Shown here piece after piece: positions 34,101-42,595 of a stretch of DNA of 64,000 bases. Below the pieces are notes generated by a model. The model saw only the letters and a program-made list of their open reading frames with translations. It was not told the origin of the DNA and made no database searches. Numbering within the stretch: the stretch's first letter is position 1; every line of letters starts with the position of its first letter. The stretch covers positions 72,213 through 136,212 of the forward strand of contig JAEZHM010000036.1 of NCBI GenBank assembly GCA_023416585.1, given 5' to 3'. Source of the DNA: Bacillota bacterium (lineage in GTDB: Bacteria; Bacillota; Clostridia; Christensenellales; Aristaeellaceae). A program made the translations under genes and the position numbers.

Positions 34101-34203
34101 ATGAAATAGCTTGTTTCAATGCTTGTGCTTTCGAGAATATCGAATTACAACTTTGTTCAGATTGTAAATGCAAATCTGTAAGGTGACATATGATATAACT
34201 CAT
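31123..34203 (-). CDS. Metallophosphoesterase fused to STAND-like P-loop NTPase, candidate defence protein
   Basis: 1026 residues. Residues 1-~300 are a calcineurin-like phosphoesterase with a full metal set: TDLHLQ (D10, H12), SGDI (D50), GNHD (N90, H91), FHHP (~202) and GHEHE (231-233). Residues ~370-560 are an NTPase with Walker A GNKDGGKST (381-389) and Walker B VILIDEFDK (451-459). The remaining ~460 residues are helical with no recognised domain and would be the sensor. An effector at the N-terminus, an NTPase switch and a helical C-terminus are the plan of STAND-type anti-phage proteins, where the effector cuts nucleic acid or nucleotides on activation. The gene is strikingly AT-rich, has its own promoter (34255-34283), and sits between repeats, a transposase remnant and a holin remnant. 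A defence role is inferred. Confidence 0.75.
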   Translation of the reverse strand: MSYIICHLTDLHLQSEQSCNSIFSKAQALKQAISSEILVGDVVIMVVSGDIASTGKKKEYEHAVSLFSDIEHYINEEKKIQVNWAMAPGNHDCDLENTDSIRDTLIDAIKNGAACPRDTLDRICVVQNNYNEFEALFSLTEINPIEKHKTIDTKEGKILIVLNNTAWMSRKHETAGSGIIPPEYISYQIDNSQYLFTISVFHHPINWLNPDNAAFFRNRLRNTSEFVIMGHEHEQDQVSSCAPTWNIEQRNGMVLQDSKNDENSGFSIYKINLSDNLIQDIHFRWNAKGYYDSERMPVSEFKRNKSRKEKTIEATNVFLQQLDDIGFSVHHPYKENPTLSEIFCCPDILLMDSTTMSEISPKVCVNSLCDILKYRYGFIMGNKDGGKSTIAKMLCLHYIKCTDCIPVLCNGKSFISRKDERIEEVITENFCDQYGEKTDIQFRQLEKKRKVILIDEFDKCQMNYSAKQHVIQFLINNYGSIYLFASIGLDMTETYTIVNVDSESLQLMKVMSMGNSKRHELVSKWYVLGKEDFVDQNELDAKVKNATTIINEMVSRGVIPAIPLYIIIVLQQLATGNASTYDGSRLGYFYETIVNRNLALYSRNNQSEDSICRELLSFLAYSMLCKYKNRLSYEELHDMIEIYRNEFAVDIDISIGSFIKDMCTVYILKKSPDGYFSFKYPYIYYYFCGRYISRNLAKKEVYDKLVYLIDRLYVEDYANIVVFVCQFSNNPIVIELVINNAEKILDSKKEFDFINCNTLIRSVDQGLENYLDKVVFCDDKVDEHKKEELKRLDESHIDDGEVKEQSTNIDDISENQLVAELNSGMQTIGVLGQIHRGYPGSIEKPLKIRIVKSVRALGMRILSLIMEDFEYESEGFIPYCTDRILQEHSEESRDKIESLIRHFLVSFMLSLTEVIVHHISSSISSSSLITINKKVLAEDNSIAGKLIMVDSCLNCLGQSYADQVVNMYADLKKLKNNFAANLLRGFVYNYLYMNRCSKNEFNKLCSEFLFNSQHMLTDAKIGSINR

Positions 34204-34254
34204 TTAAATCCCCACCTATGTGCTATATTTCTCACCCTCATAATACCTTAAAAA

Positions 34255-34283
34255 AATATAACACTAAAGGTCACTTAAATCAA
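34255..34283 (-). promoter_or_regulatory. Promoter of the phosphoesterase-NTPase gene
   Basis: Minus strand: TTGATT (34283-34278), 17-base spacer, TATATT (34260-34255), 51 bases before the ATG. GGTGGGG serves as ribosome site. Confidence 0.65.
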
Positions 34284-34399
34284 CAACTTTTTCTATTATT
34301 GTTAATATATTGCATGTTCCAACTCATCATTGCAATCTCTACTTGATGAAAAATTATACTAATTATATGACGCATATCACCTATCATGATACCATTGGA

Positions 34400-35050
34400 A
34401 ACCATGGGAAACCACGGGGGGGAAACCACGGGGACGGTTCCGTCGGTTTCCAAAGTAAACCTTCTTCCTTGTTCCCAAACTTCTCCGGGTCCAGGGTCCG
34501 CCCCCCCATCTGGCTCAATCGTCGCACTGCTCACTGCCGTTCGCGTTGCTCGTTTCGCCAGCCTCGTCTACCTTTGCTTCATCCGCCGCAGGCTGCGCTC
34601 GGCTCCCGAGCCACAGGCGGCGCTTCGGCTACGGAGCCTTGGTCGTCTAAAGGGGGATATGGAGAGTGCAGGGAGGAGTTAACCCGGAGGGCGAGCGCAG
34701 CGAGCCTGAAGCCTGCGTAGGCGTAGCCGGAGCAGGCGGAACACTGGACTACAGAGGGACGGCGAAGCCGGACTAGGCGAGAGCCATTGAAAATGGCCAC
34801 GCCGTACCCAGCGCCGCGAAGCGGTGATGGGCGGCAAAGCGAAGCGTAGTTCAGTGCGAAAGGGGAAAATCGAAATCCCCCCAACTCCTTCCTGCGTCCT
34901 CGTTTCCACGATTTTCTTCGGCGGGCCCTGGACCCAGGAGAGGAGACACTGGGGAATTGGAGGTTAGTAGCCTCCGGGCCCTTGATCCAGGGTGAACAAA
35001 GAGGACTGTATACAGAGGTTGACCGGAGAAAGTGTAGGGATCAATCAAAA
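34400..35050. repeat. Repeat-rich border of the island, right side
   Basis: About 650 GC-rich bases without an intact gene. It shares blocks with 29716-29935: GGGTCCAGGGTCCGCCCCCC, TCAATCGTCGCACTGCT, GGGAGGAGTTAA and GGCCCTGGACCCAGG. Internal parts (GGCGAGCGCAGCGAGCC, GCCTGCGTAGGCGTAGCC, CGCGAAGCG) are many small palindromes. A degenerate REP (ACACAGAACCGTCAGACTGT) stands at ~35061. It ends where the terminator of the Ugp-like operon begins. Confidence 0.65.
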
Positions 35051-35151
35051 GGTATAGAACACACAGAACCGTCAGACTGTGTCAGAAAGCCCACAGCAAC
35101 AGAGTAAAGCAGATGCTTCTGTTAAAAAGCATCAATATAAAAGGCCCCTTC

Positions 35152-35195
35152 GGCTTAGCCGCCCCTTACCCTTAACAGGCAGGGGCGGCTAAGCC
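35152..35195 (-). terminator. Terminator of the Ugp-like operon
   Basis: A perfect 15-bp stem (GGCTTAGCCGCCCCT / AGGGGCGGCTAAGCC) with a 14-base loop, then GAAGGGGCCTTTTATA on the minus strand, 34 bases after the last stop. Confidence 0.9.
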
Positions 35196-35229
35196 TTCCG
35201 GCAGCCTTGTATGACATGATGATATTAAA

Positions 35230-36039
35230 CTACAGGATGCCCAGCACCCTGCGCAGATTCCCGCCCAATATCTTTTCCTTGGCGCTTTGCGCTATATCCA
35301 GGTCCTTGACATGCTGGATGGCGTAGCTTACCTTATCTTTGCCGTTGTATGGAAAGTCCATACCGAAGATGGAGGCGTTCTCGCCGGTCTGCCACAAAAG
35401 TTCCTTGATCCGCTGGTCGCTTAAATTCCAGGCGCGGTTCTCGTTGGTGTCAAACACGCTGGTCAATCCCGCGTACAGCCTTGGGTTTTCCTTGTCATAC
35501 TGGTTGTTGAGCATCACGGCCACCCCCTCGTTGAAGAAGCAGTAGCCTCCCAGATGCTCCATGGAAAAACGCAAATGCTTGAAGTTGTACGCCACCTCGT
35601 CAAAGCGCAGCATGTTGTAGTCGGCGATGCGGTGCCAGTGTACGCCGGTATGAAAGGATACGAACAGGTTCAGTTCCTCCGCCCGCCGGTAGACTTCAAA
35701 CGCCTTCTCCCCGTCGATGACAAAGTGCTGGAACGCCGGATGCATCTTGATGCCGCGAAAGCCGAGATCGGCGATCCTGTCCACCTGGCCGCGCAGATCC
35801 TTCCCCTCAAAATCCACCACGCCAAACCCCAGCAGGCGGCCGCTTTCCCCCATAGCCTTGGAAAGCCATGCGTTGGGCTCCTCGTCACCGGGGCCCAAGA
35901 ACCCGTGGAAGGTGGCAAAGGCCACGCTTTGCTCGATGCCGCATGCATCCATCAGAGAAAGCAGCACCTCCGGCGTTCCGTCCTCCCGGATATGCCGGGG
36001 AAATACATGGGCGTGGTTGGCGGTAATGCGCAAGGACAT
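35230..36039 (-). CDS. Amidohydrolase-family metal-dependent hydrolase
   Basis: 269 residues. The ATG at 36039 (MSLRITANHAHVFP) follows the regulator stop by one base and has AAAGGGG upstream; longer in-frame starts would lie inside the regulator gene. It is an Amidohydro_2-type TIM barrel: metal ligands NHAH (residues ~8-11), FRGIKMHP, LFVSFHTGVHWH and GMDFPYN with the terminal Asp. Relatives hydrolyse or decarboxylate small cyclic or amide substrates. As the last gene of an uptake operon it should work on the imported compound or its breakdown product. The substrate is not deducible from the sequence. Confidence 0.8.
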   Translation of the reverse strand: MSLRITANHAHVFPRHIREDGTPEVLLSLMDACGIEQSVAFATFHGFLGPGDEEPNAWLSKAMGESGRLLGFGVVDFEGKDLRGQVDRIADLGFRGIKMHPAFQHFVIDGEKAFEVYRRAEELNLFVSFHTGVHWHRIADYNMLRFDEVAYNFKHLRFSMEHLGGYCFFNEGVAVMLNNQYDKENPRLYAGLTSVFDTNENRAWNLSDQRIKELLWQTGENASIFGMDFPYNGKDKVSYAIQHVKDLDIAQSAKEKILGGNLRRVLGIL

Positions 36040-36040
36040 A

Positions 36041-36802
36041 TCATTGTGCCCCTTTCTTACATCCATTGATCTGATATTGCTTGGGCGGGATTCCCACCAG
36101 CTTTTTAAACGTGGTGCAGAAATAGCGGTAGTCATTGAAGCCCACCATCTGCGCCACCTGGGAAACCCTAAGCCCCGAAGACTGCTGTAAAAGTGTTTCC
36201 GCCTGCCGGATGCGCACCTGTGCCACATATTCGGCAAAGGATGCTTTCAGCTTTCGCCTGCAAAGCTTGCTGATATAGCTTTCGCTGATGTACAGCGTCT
36301 TGGCCGCCTGGGCCAGGGAAAGCTCCTGCTTATAGTGCTGCTGCACATACCGCGTCAGCGCGGCAATGTGCTTATCCGACGCCTGCTCCGTCTGGCTTTG
36401 TTCCTCCGGCGTTTGCGCATCCCGCGCGGCGCCGCCCCCGGCCACCATTACCCTTTGAATGGCCGTATACAGTTCCTTGTCATCAATAGGTTTCAATACG
36501 TAATCGCACACATTCAGTTTGATGGCCTTTTTGGCATACTCAAACTTGCTGTAGGCCGAAATGAGGATATACCGGATATGGGGCAGGTCGGCAAGGGCCT
36601 CGATCAATTCCAGGCCGTCCATCTGCGGCATGCAGATATCCGTAATCACAAGATCGGGGCGAAGAGTACGGATCATCTGCTCCGCTTCCTTCCCGTTTCC
36701 CGAAGCGCCCACCACCTGGCAGTTAAGCTGTGCCCATGGCGTCGTGGATAAAAGCTCCTGCCGCAAAAGCGCGGAGTCCTCCGCCACAAATACCCGGTTC
36801 AT
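36041..36802 (-). CDS. Response regulator with AraC-type output (YesN type)
   Basis: 253 residues. The receiver domain (1-~120) has the acidic pocket (VAEDS), the phosphorylated Asp in DLVITDICMPQMDG, and the Lys in YVLKPID. The C-terminal AraC double helix-turn-helix (LSLAQAAKTLYISESYISKL; LRVSQVAQMVGFNDYRYFCTTF; GIPPKQYQ) binds DNA. It pairs with the YesM-like kinase at 40071-41813, with the transporter genes between them, and should control the operon in response to its substrate. The linker (~130-150) is short, so the protein is smaller than many YesN homologues (~500 residues). Confidence 0.92.
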   Translation of the reverse strand: MNRVFVAEDSALLRQELLSTTPWAQLNCQVVGASGNGKEAEQMIRTLRPDLVITDICMPQMDGLELIEALADLPHIRYILISAYSKFEYAKKAIKLNVCDYVLKPIDDKELYTAIQRVMVAGGGAARDAQTPEEQSQTEQASDKHIAALTRYVQQHYKQELSLAQAAKTLYISESYISKLCRRKLKASFAEYVAQVRIRQAETLLQQSSGLRVSQVAQMVGFNDYRYFCTTFKKLVGIPPKQYQINGCKKGAQ

Positions 36803-36814
36803 ACGCGCCCCTCC

Positions 36815-37636
36815 CTACTTTAAGCCCGAGGTAAGAAAGCTCTTGATGAACTGTTTTTGGAAAATCATGAACAGCAGCAGCAGCGGCAGCATGATCATCA
36901 CCGTGGCTGTGGCAACCGCCGCCCATTGCGGCCCGGCGTCACCGCTGCTCTTGGTCAATAGCGCCAGCCCCAGGGGCAAAGAGCGCTTGTCAGGTGAATT
37001 GATCACAATCAACGGCCAGAGGAACGCATTCCAATGCCAGTTGATGGAGATGATGGCAAAGGACAGGTATGCCGTTTTGCAGGACGGGATAAAGATATAC
37101 CACAGCTTTTGGAACAGGTTGCAGCCGTCCAGCACAGCAGCCTCCTCCAGCGCCACGGGCAGGCTGCGGTAGCTTTGGCGCATCAGCAAAATACCCATGG
37201 CAGAGCCGAAGGAGACGATCATCACACCCAGGCGGCTATCCACAAGACCCAGGTCGCGGATGGTCAGATAGTTGGAAAGAAGCAGCACTTCGCCCGGGAT
37301 GATGATATGGGCCATGATCAGCAGCATCACCAGCCGCTTGCCCACAAACTCCATGCGCGCCACTGCGTAGGCGGCCAGGGTGATGGTAAACAGCTGCACC
37401 GAAAGGATTCCCGCCACAAAGATCAGGGAGTTGCCCATATACTTGAAAAACGGGAACGATGTAAACACATAGATGATATTTCCCGCCGAAAAGCGAAGGG
37501 ACAAGTCAAAGCTCGTCACCATCTGTCCGGGGCGGATGGCGGCAAACACCGCCCATGCCAAAGGAAACAGCCAAATAATGCTCACCGCGGCGAGCGCAGC
37601 CGTCCGCGCCGCCGTAAATAGCCGGCTCTTTTTCAT
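36815..37636 (-). CDS. ABC transporter permease (UgpE/MalG type)
   Basis: 273 residues from an ATG with AAAGGAGA upstream. There are six membrane segments. The EAA loop reads LEEAAVLDGCNLFQKLWYIFIPSCK. The sequence resembles UgpE and related carbohydrate or glycerol-phosphate permeases. It overlaps functionally with the preceding gene (37649-38548), the other half of the channel, 12 bases away. No ATPase gene is in the operon, so a shared ATPase is needed. Confidence 0.9.
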   Translation of the reverse strand: MKKSRLFTAARTAALAAVSIIWLFPLAWAVFAAIRPGQMVTSFDLSLRFSAGNIIYVFTSFPFFKYMGNSLIFVAGILSVQLFTITLAAYAVARMEFVGKRLVMLLIMAHIIIPGEVLLLSNYLTIRDLGLVDSRLGVMIVSFGSAMGILLMRQSYRSLPVALEEAAVLDGCNLFQKLWYIFIPSCKTAYLSFAIISINWHWNAFLWPLIVINSPDKRSLPLGLALLTKSSGDAGPQWAAVATATVMIMLPLLLLFMIFQKQFIKSFLTSGLK

Positions 37637-37648
37637 GTCTGTCTCCTT

Positions 37649-38548
37649 TCAGCTTTCATAGTGGGTCACCCTGTCCAGCAAAAAGTACTGCAGGGCCACC
37701 ACTGTCAAAACCAGCGCCAGCATGATCACGCTGAAGGTAGCGGCCATTCCCTGATCCCAGTAGGAAAAAGCCGTCTTGTAGATATGGTACATGATCATGC
37801 TGCTGGCATGGTTGGGTCCGCCCTCCGTCATCACGATGATGGAATCCACCATCTTAATGGAATTGGTGATGGTCAGCGTCAGCGCAAAGACCATGGTAGG
37901 CATCAAAAGCGGGAAGGTTATGTTGAAAAACTGACGCCAGCCGTTGGCCCCGTCAATGGTGGCAGCTTCGTAGTACTCGGTGGGAATGCCCTGCATGCCC
38001 GACAGGAAAAAGATCATCAGGTACCCCGCTTCCCGCCAGATATATACAAAGGACAGCGCGGTCAGTACATACCTGGGATCGCCCAGCCAGCGGATGGTCC
38101 GGCCGCCCAGCATTTTGACAATATGGTCAAAAAATCCGATATCCGGCGTCAGCAAAAATACCCAGATCAGAGAAAAGCCGATCATCGGCGAAACGTTGGG
38201 ATAAAAGATAGCGGTCCGGAAAAACGTAATGCCCCGGCAATTATTGTTGAGGATGTAAGCGAAGAAGATCCCAAGAACCAGGCATGCGGGAACCACTATC
38301 AGCGTAAAGCGGGCGTTGTTTTTGAGGGAGGTCAAAAATACCGGGTCGGCAAAGGCGTCCGCGTAATTTTGGAATCCGGCGAAAACTTCCTTACGCATGT
38401 ACAGGTTCTTTTGAAAAAAGCTAAGATAAATAGTCTTTAAAAAAGGCCAGAAGGAAAACACCGTAAGAAAGAAAAAGGTAGGCAGCACCAGCAGCCATGC
38501 CTGCACATTGCGCTTTACGGCCCTTGCAGCGGGCGGGGTCAAATGCAT
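37649..38548 (-). CDS. ABC transporter permease (UgpA/MalF type)
   Basis: 299 residues. The ATG at 38548 (MHLTPPAARAVKR) has GGAGGGG eight bases upstream; a longer start lacks such a site. Six membrane segments are present. The EAA loop is EYYEAATIDGANGWRQFFNITFPLLMP, and GGPNHASSMIMYHIYKTAF is a signature near the C-terminus. It lies between the binding protein gene and the second permease gene. Confidence 0.92.
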   Translation of the reverse strand: MHLTPPAARAVKRNVQAWLLVLPTFFFLTVFSFWPFLKTIYLSFFQKNLYMRKEVFAGFQNYADAFADPVFLTSLKNNARFTLIVVPACLVLGIFFAYILNNNCRGITFFRTAIFYPNVSPMIGFSLIWVFLLTPDIGFFDHIVKMLGGRTIRWLGDPRYVLTALSFVYIWREAGYLMIFFLSGMQGIPTEYYEAATIDGANGWRQFFNITFPLLMPTMVFALTLTITNSIKMVDSIIVMTEGGPNHASSMIMYHIYKTAFSYWDQGMAATFSVIMLALVLTVVALQYFLLDRVTHYES

Positions 38549-38634
38549 TGGGATTGCCCCTCCTTTCTTGTCTGGGCGGAAGAATCCGCGCATCCCGGAA
38601 GGATGGGGCTGCCAAACTGGCAGCCCCGTATGCT

Positions 38635-39942
38635 TTACTTGTTATAGGGGGCCAGGATTTTTTCACATTCCGCCTGGGCGTCGGCCAAAGCCTGCTCGGG
38701 CGTCTTTTCGCCGGTCATCACCGCGTCATAGGCGGAGTTAAGCGCCGAGCCGACGCGCTCGGATTCAAATACCCGCAGCTCGTTGTAGCAGGATTCCAGT
38801 TGTTCGAAGGCCACCTTGGCCTGAGGGATGTTCTCGTAATACTTCTTCATGATATCGGTCTCAAAGGCCGACTTGCGGGTTGCGATATAGCCCGTGTCCA
38901 CATTCCACTGGGCCTGGCGCTCCGGCTCGGTGAGGAAGCGGATAAACTTCCAGACAGCATTGAGCTGCGCGTCGCTGGAGCCCTTCATCACATACAGGTT
39001 GCCGCCGCCGGCGATGGAAGCATCCCGCTTAGCGATAGGCAGCTTGGCGATGCCATAGTCAAATTTTACCGACGCGTTGATGTTGGCCAGATTGCCGGAG
39101 GAAACGTGCACCATGGACGCCTTGCCCTCGATAAAGCTGGCGGGGGTGGTCGCCATGTCGATCACGCCCTCGGGGGAAGCCTTGGTGTCAGCCAAGTTCT
39201 TCAAATACGCAAGGGCTTCCACGTTTTCAGGGGTGTTGAAGAAAACCTTCTTGCCGTCGTCGGACATGATGTTCTCGCCGTTTAAGCTGTTGGAGATGCA
39301 AAAGGGCTGGAAGTTCCACGCGCCGGAGGAGGGAACCAAAAGACCCCAGCGATCCGCATTGCCGGCGGCGTCAAACTTGGTGAGCTTTTGAGCGTACTCC
39401 GCCATCTCATCCCAGGTGCGCGGCGGCTTTTCCGGGTCTAGGCCGGCTTCGCGGAAATGGTCCTTGTTGTAGAACATCAGCAGCGTGCTGCGCTGGAAGG
39501 GAATGGAGTAGATATGCCCGTCATACATGCAGTTGCGCATGAAGCCCGGATAAAAATCGTTGATGTAGGCATCGCCGCCGTCCGAGGCGATCAGGTCGTC
39601 CAAAGGCATGATGGCGTCCATGGACAGCAGTGTGAGAATGGTGACGTTAGCCAGGATGGTAAACTGCGGCGGCGTTCCGCCCTGCAGGGAGACCATCAGC
39701 TTCTGAAGCGTGTCCTTATAGTTGCCGGAGAAGACAGGGTTGACCTTGATGTTGGGGTTGAGCGCCTCAAACTCCCTGGCGTACCCTTCGATCAATTCCG
39801 CAACCTTGCCGCCCACCTGCACAGGATAGTAGAACTCGATGCTCACCTTTTCTTCCGCCAGGGTAGCCGTTGGCGCCGCGCAAGATCCCAGCACCATCAT
39901 TGCAGCCAGGCATGCCGCCAAAAGAATACGTCCCCATTTCAT
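38635..39942 (-). CDS. Extracellular solute-binding lipoprotein (UgpB type)
   Basis: 435 residues. The ATG at 39942 has GGAGG seven bases upstream. The signal peptide ends in a lipobox (VLGSC), so the mature protein is tethered by lipid to Cys20. The SBP_bac_1 fold starts VSIEFYYPVQVGGKVAEL and has GTPPQFTILANV, YSIPFQRSTLLMFYNKDHF and PPRTWDEMAEYAQ, close to UgpB (glycerol-3-phosphate/glycerophosphodiester-binding) family patterns. Exact specificity is open. It delivers ligand to the two permeases coded downstream. Confidence 0.92.
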   Translation of the reverse strand: MKWGRILLAACLAAMMVLGSCAAPTATLAEEKVSIEFYYPVQVGGKVAELIEGYAREFEALNPNIKVNPVFSGNYKDTLQKLMVSLQGGTPPQFTILANVTILTLLSMDAIMPLDDLIASDGGDAYINDFYPGFMRNCMYDGHIYSIPFQRSTLLMFYNKDHFREAGLDPEKPPRTWDEMAEYAQKLTKFDAAGNADRWGLLVPSSGAWNFQPFCISNSLNGENIMSDDGKKVFFNTPENVEALAYLKNLADTKASPEGVIDMATTPASFIEGKASMVHVSSGNLANINASVKFDYGIAKLPIAKRDASIAGGGNLYVMKGSSDAQLNAVWKFIRFLTEPERQAQWNVDTGYIATRKSAFETDIMKKYYENIPQAKVAFEQLESCYNELRVFESERVGSALNSAYDAVMTGEKTPEQALADAQAECEKILAPYNK

Positions 39943-40070
39943 GGCAAAACCTCCTATTCCTTTTTGAAAGGATTGATGCATATATCATAAAGGAACCGGG
40001 AGGGAAAACAAGCAGTAATCCGGCCCAAAAAGGTTCAAAATGCGGCACTTATCGATCTCATGCTCAAGCA

Positions 40071-41813
40071 TCAAATACGGCTGGCGGCAAATCTGACTGT
40101 CACCTTGGTATAGCATCCCTTTTTGGACTGTATGTCAAGATAGCAGGAATCGCCGTAATACAGCTGCAGCCGGCGCCTGATATTCGCAAGGCCAATGCCC
40201 TCGTGCAGCGTATTGCCCGATTCCCCCGGCGCCTTCGTATCCACGCCGAAACCCACGCCGTTGTCCGTGATCTCAAAAAGGACCTGGCTTCCCATCATGT
40301 ATCCCTTCACCGAAATATGGCGCCGGCTGCACTCCTTCAGCCCGTGAATGATAGCGTTTTCCACGATCGGCTGCAGCACGAACCTGGGGATCTTAAGCAG
40401 CATGATCTCCGGCTGGATGCTTATATGGGAGCGGATGGTCCCGTCATGCCGAATGTTTTGCATCACAATATAGTTCTCCATCAGCTGCACATCTTCTTCT
40501 ACAGTGGTGAACTCCCCCTGTCCGTTCAGACTGATTCGCAGCACGTTGCCAAAGGACACCACCAGCTCGCTGACCTCCCGGGTGCGGCCCAGCTTGGCTA
40601 GAGATTTGATGTCATTGAGTACATTGTATAAAAAGTGCGGCTTGATCTGGGATTCCAGCGCCTTGATCTCGGCGGTATTCAGCCGTTTTTGCTTTTCCAC
40701 GGCCCGGCTGATCAGCTGCTCCACCTGCTCGATCAGTTCGTTATACCGCGTTCCGATAATCTGTATTTCGGAAAAGTCCCCCTTGTGGGCCGCAAAGCGC
40801 TGCTTGAGCCCCGCCTTTTTCATCTGCTCAAAGGTGTCCAGCAGCCGTTTCACCTGGCGGGACACGCGCTTGGAAAGGAGTATGGCGCAGCAGCCGGCCA
40901 GAAGCGCCGTCAGTATGGAAATCATCAGCGTCACATGAAGGGTGATCTTGGAAATGCTGTTCAGCGCCTGCTGGGATCTGGTGAGCAAAACGGTCAAACC
41001 CGCGCCGGGCACGGTAAAGGATGTCTGCGCGGCATAAGCCGGATTCAAGCCCAAGCCGCTGATGCCCGTCAAGGCCATCAGTTCCTCCTTGGCCGGTGTC
41101 TCCCCCTCCAGCCTGGCCTGGCGCATGGCATAGGCCACACCCCCCTTAGGGTCCAGCACAACGGCATCCATGAGGCCCGAAGGACCAAGCTGGCGCAGCA
41201 TGGCCTCCAGCTCGCTTCGGTAGATATCCACCACCACAAAGCCCACAACATCGCCCTTGCTGTTTTCCAGCGTCTTCACCAAAGACAACGCCACCTGCGC
41301 CCCTGCATACGTGGCCAGCTTGGTAGCCTTGACAGCATACCCCTCCTGGCTGCCCGCAGCCAGGGCGAACACGCCATACTCCCTGTACAACGGCATGGAA
41401 TACAGGTTGGGTACACTTCCGGTGGAATACCGGCGGCCGTTGGCCGCGGCCAGGATATGGATTTGAATCCGTTCCTCCTGTCCAAGCTGCAGCGTGCGCA
41501 CAAGCCTTACGGCATCCTCGCCCAGTTTTCCCCCCGACTCTGTAAAGGAAAGGATTTGGGGATATGAAGCCAATGTTTTGGCTATAGACAGATAATCTTC
41601 ACAAATCCTAAGCAGCCCGGACTGAAGGGCGTTGATGCTGTGCTCCATCTCCTGCGCTTCCACCTGTCGGTAATACTGCATGGACAGCACATTGCACAGC
41701 CAGGAGGAAAACAGAATGGGAATGATGCCAAAGGCCAAGTACGATAAAAGAATATACACCGACATACGCTTTTTTCTGATGCGGCCGCAAGCCTTGGCAT
41801 TAAGTTCAGCCAA
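40071..41813 (-). CDS. Sensor histidine kinase (YesM type)
   Basis: About 580 residues. The start is set at the TTG at 41813, because GGGAGG lies seven bases upstream; the frame further up to 42002 is only the remains of a transposon. Order: membrane segment 1 (VYILLSYLAFGIIPILFSSW), an extracellular sensor (~45-275), membrane segment 2, HAMP, then the His_kinase domain with QIKPHFLYNVLNDI (phospho-accepting His) and an ATPase domain with VLQPIVENAIIHGL, ITDNGVGFG and GIGLANIRRRL. It phosphorylates the regulator at 36041. It heads the operon, ~130 bases before the binding-protein gene. Confidence 0.92.
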   Translation of the reverse strand: MAELNAKACGRIRKKRMSVYILLSYLAFGIIPILFSSWLCNVLSMQYYRQVEAQEMEHSINALQSGLLRICEDYLSIAKTLASYPQILSFTESGGKLGEDAVRLVRTLQLGQEERIQIHILAAANGRRYSTGSVPNLYSMPLYREYGVFALAAGSQEGYAVKATKLATYAGAQVALSLVKTLENSKGDVVGFVVVDIYRSELEAMLRQLGPSGLMDAVVLDPKGGVAYAMRQARLEGETPAKEELMALTGISGLGLNPAYAAQTSFTVPGAGLTVLLTRSQQALNSISKITLHVTLMISILTALLAGCCAILLSKRVSRQVKRLLDTFEQMKKAGLKQRFAAHKGDFSEIQIIGTRYNELIEQVEQLISRAVEKQKRLNTAEIKALESQIKPHFLYNVLNDIKSLAKLGRTREVSELVVSFGNVLRISLNGQGEFTTVEEDVQLMENYIVMQNIRHDGTIRSHISIQPEIMLLKIPRFVLQPIVENAIIHGLKECSRRHISVKGYMMGSQVLFEITDNGVGFGVDTKAPGESGNTLHEGIGLANIRRRLQLYYGDSCYLDIQSKKGCYTKVTVRFAASRI

Positions 41814-41834
41814 AAAGATTCCTCCCAAAGAACA

Positions 41835-42250
41835 CAGGAAACTTTCTCGAACACAGCTTGACGGTTCTCTGTGTTTCACGCTTTCCTGATGATCCCTATA
41901 CTTTCCCCGGTCAACCTGCTGATCTGCCGATAGGAGCGCTGCGCTTTTTGAGTTCTGCCAAAACTTCCATTCACCGTGTTTTGTCCAGGTTTCAAAACGC
42001 ATCCACCGTATTCCATCCCGCTGCCGCCTAATCAGACTTTTAACATGCTGTCACTCATCTTTGGCCGGCCCTATGGAACATCTGCCTTCAGCGCACTCAC
42101 ATACCTGCCTCTATTCGTTACCGCACAAAAAAATATGGTATGCATTCATTTTACTTTCCTTCCGCACTCCTCTGGACATTAAAATACACTCCCCCTCTTG
42201 TTAAGGTGAGTGTATCATGTTCTAATCATGCCTGTCAAAACAAAGAACCG
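41835..42250 (-). mobile_element. Degenerate REP-element with remains of a Y1-type transposase tail
   Basis: On the minus strand, fragments of AAAGWNTVDAF, NLDKTR, EVLAELKKR and, after frame changes, YRQISRLTGESIGIIRKA are the end of a REP-associated transposase (QISRLTG is characteristic). A palindrome ATACACTCCCC / GGTGAGTGTAT (42183-42214) and degenerate REP ends (ACACAGCTTGACGGTTCTCT; CAAAGAACCGCACACC) frame it. A better-kept copy is at 58832-59119. Confidence 0.7.
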
Positions 42251-42347
42251 CACACCTTAAACCATAGGAATAGCCTGGAATCTTCATTTCATTATTTTGT
42301 CTTTTTATTAATTATCTTTTAATAATTGTAAAGTTTTGTATACCCAC

Positions 42348-42376
42348 TTGGAAAATTAAACTAACCATGGTACTAT
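42348..42376 (+). promoter_or_regulatory. Promoter of the c-di-GMP riboswitch transcript
   Basis: TTGGAA, 17-base spacer, TACTAT; predicted start near 42383, about 20 bases before the aptamer. Confidence 0.65.
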
Positions 42377-42403
42377 ATACCAGAAAAGTGTATTTAGTAA
42401 CTT

Positions 42404-42482
42404 AAAAAGGCAAACCTGTCGAAAGACTGGGACGCAAAGCCATCGGGCCTAAAGTTTAGACTATGGCAGCCGGGTCGCAGGG
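42404..42482 (+). ncRNA. c-di-GMP-I (GEMM-I) riboswitch
   Basis: Contains the invariant GEMM-I parts in order: GGCAAACC, the P2 stem closed by a GAAA tetraloop (TGTC-GAAA-GACTGG), GGGACGCAAAGCC, GGGCCTAAAG and the tetraloop-receptor/P3 strand CTATGGCAGCCGGGTCGC. These parts bind c-di-GMP. It lies in the 5' leader of the secreted protein gene at 42725. The space between (~240 bases) is unusually long and holds three direct repeats, so I cannot tell whether it controls termination or translation. A short stem with a TTTTTT tail at ~42500-42516 could be the terminator arm. Confidence 0.92.
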
Positions 42483-42595
42483 GATAGATTTTCTTGCATC
42501 TGTGCTGTTTTTTGTTTATGCCTGGAAAAAGGAGGTGCTTTTAAGTCATCATGATCTTGGGCTCGCCACGTTACTTCAAAAACGACGTTTGAAAT

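Noticed and set aside
37661..38440. 259-codon plus-strand frame
   Set aside because: His/Gln-rich translation typical of the antisense of a permease gene.
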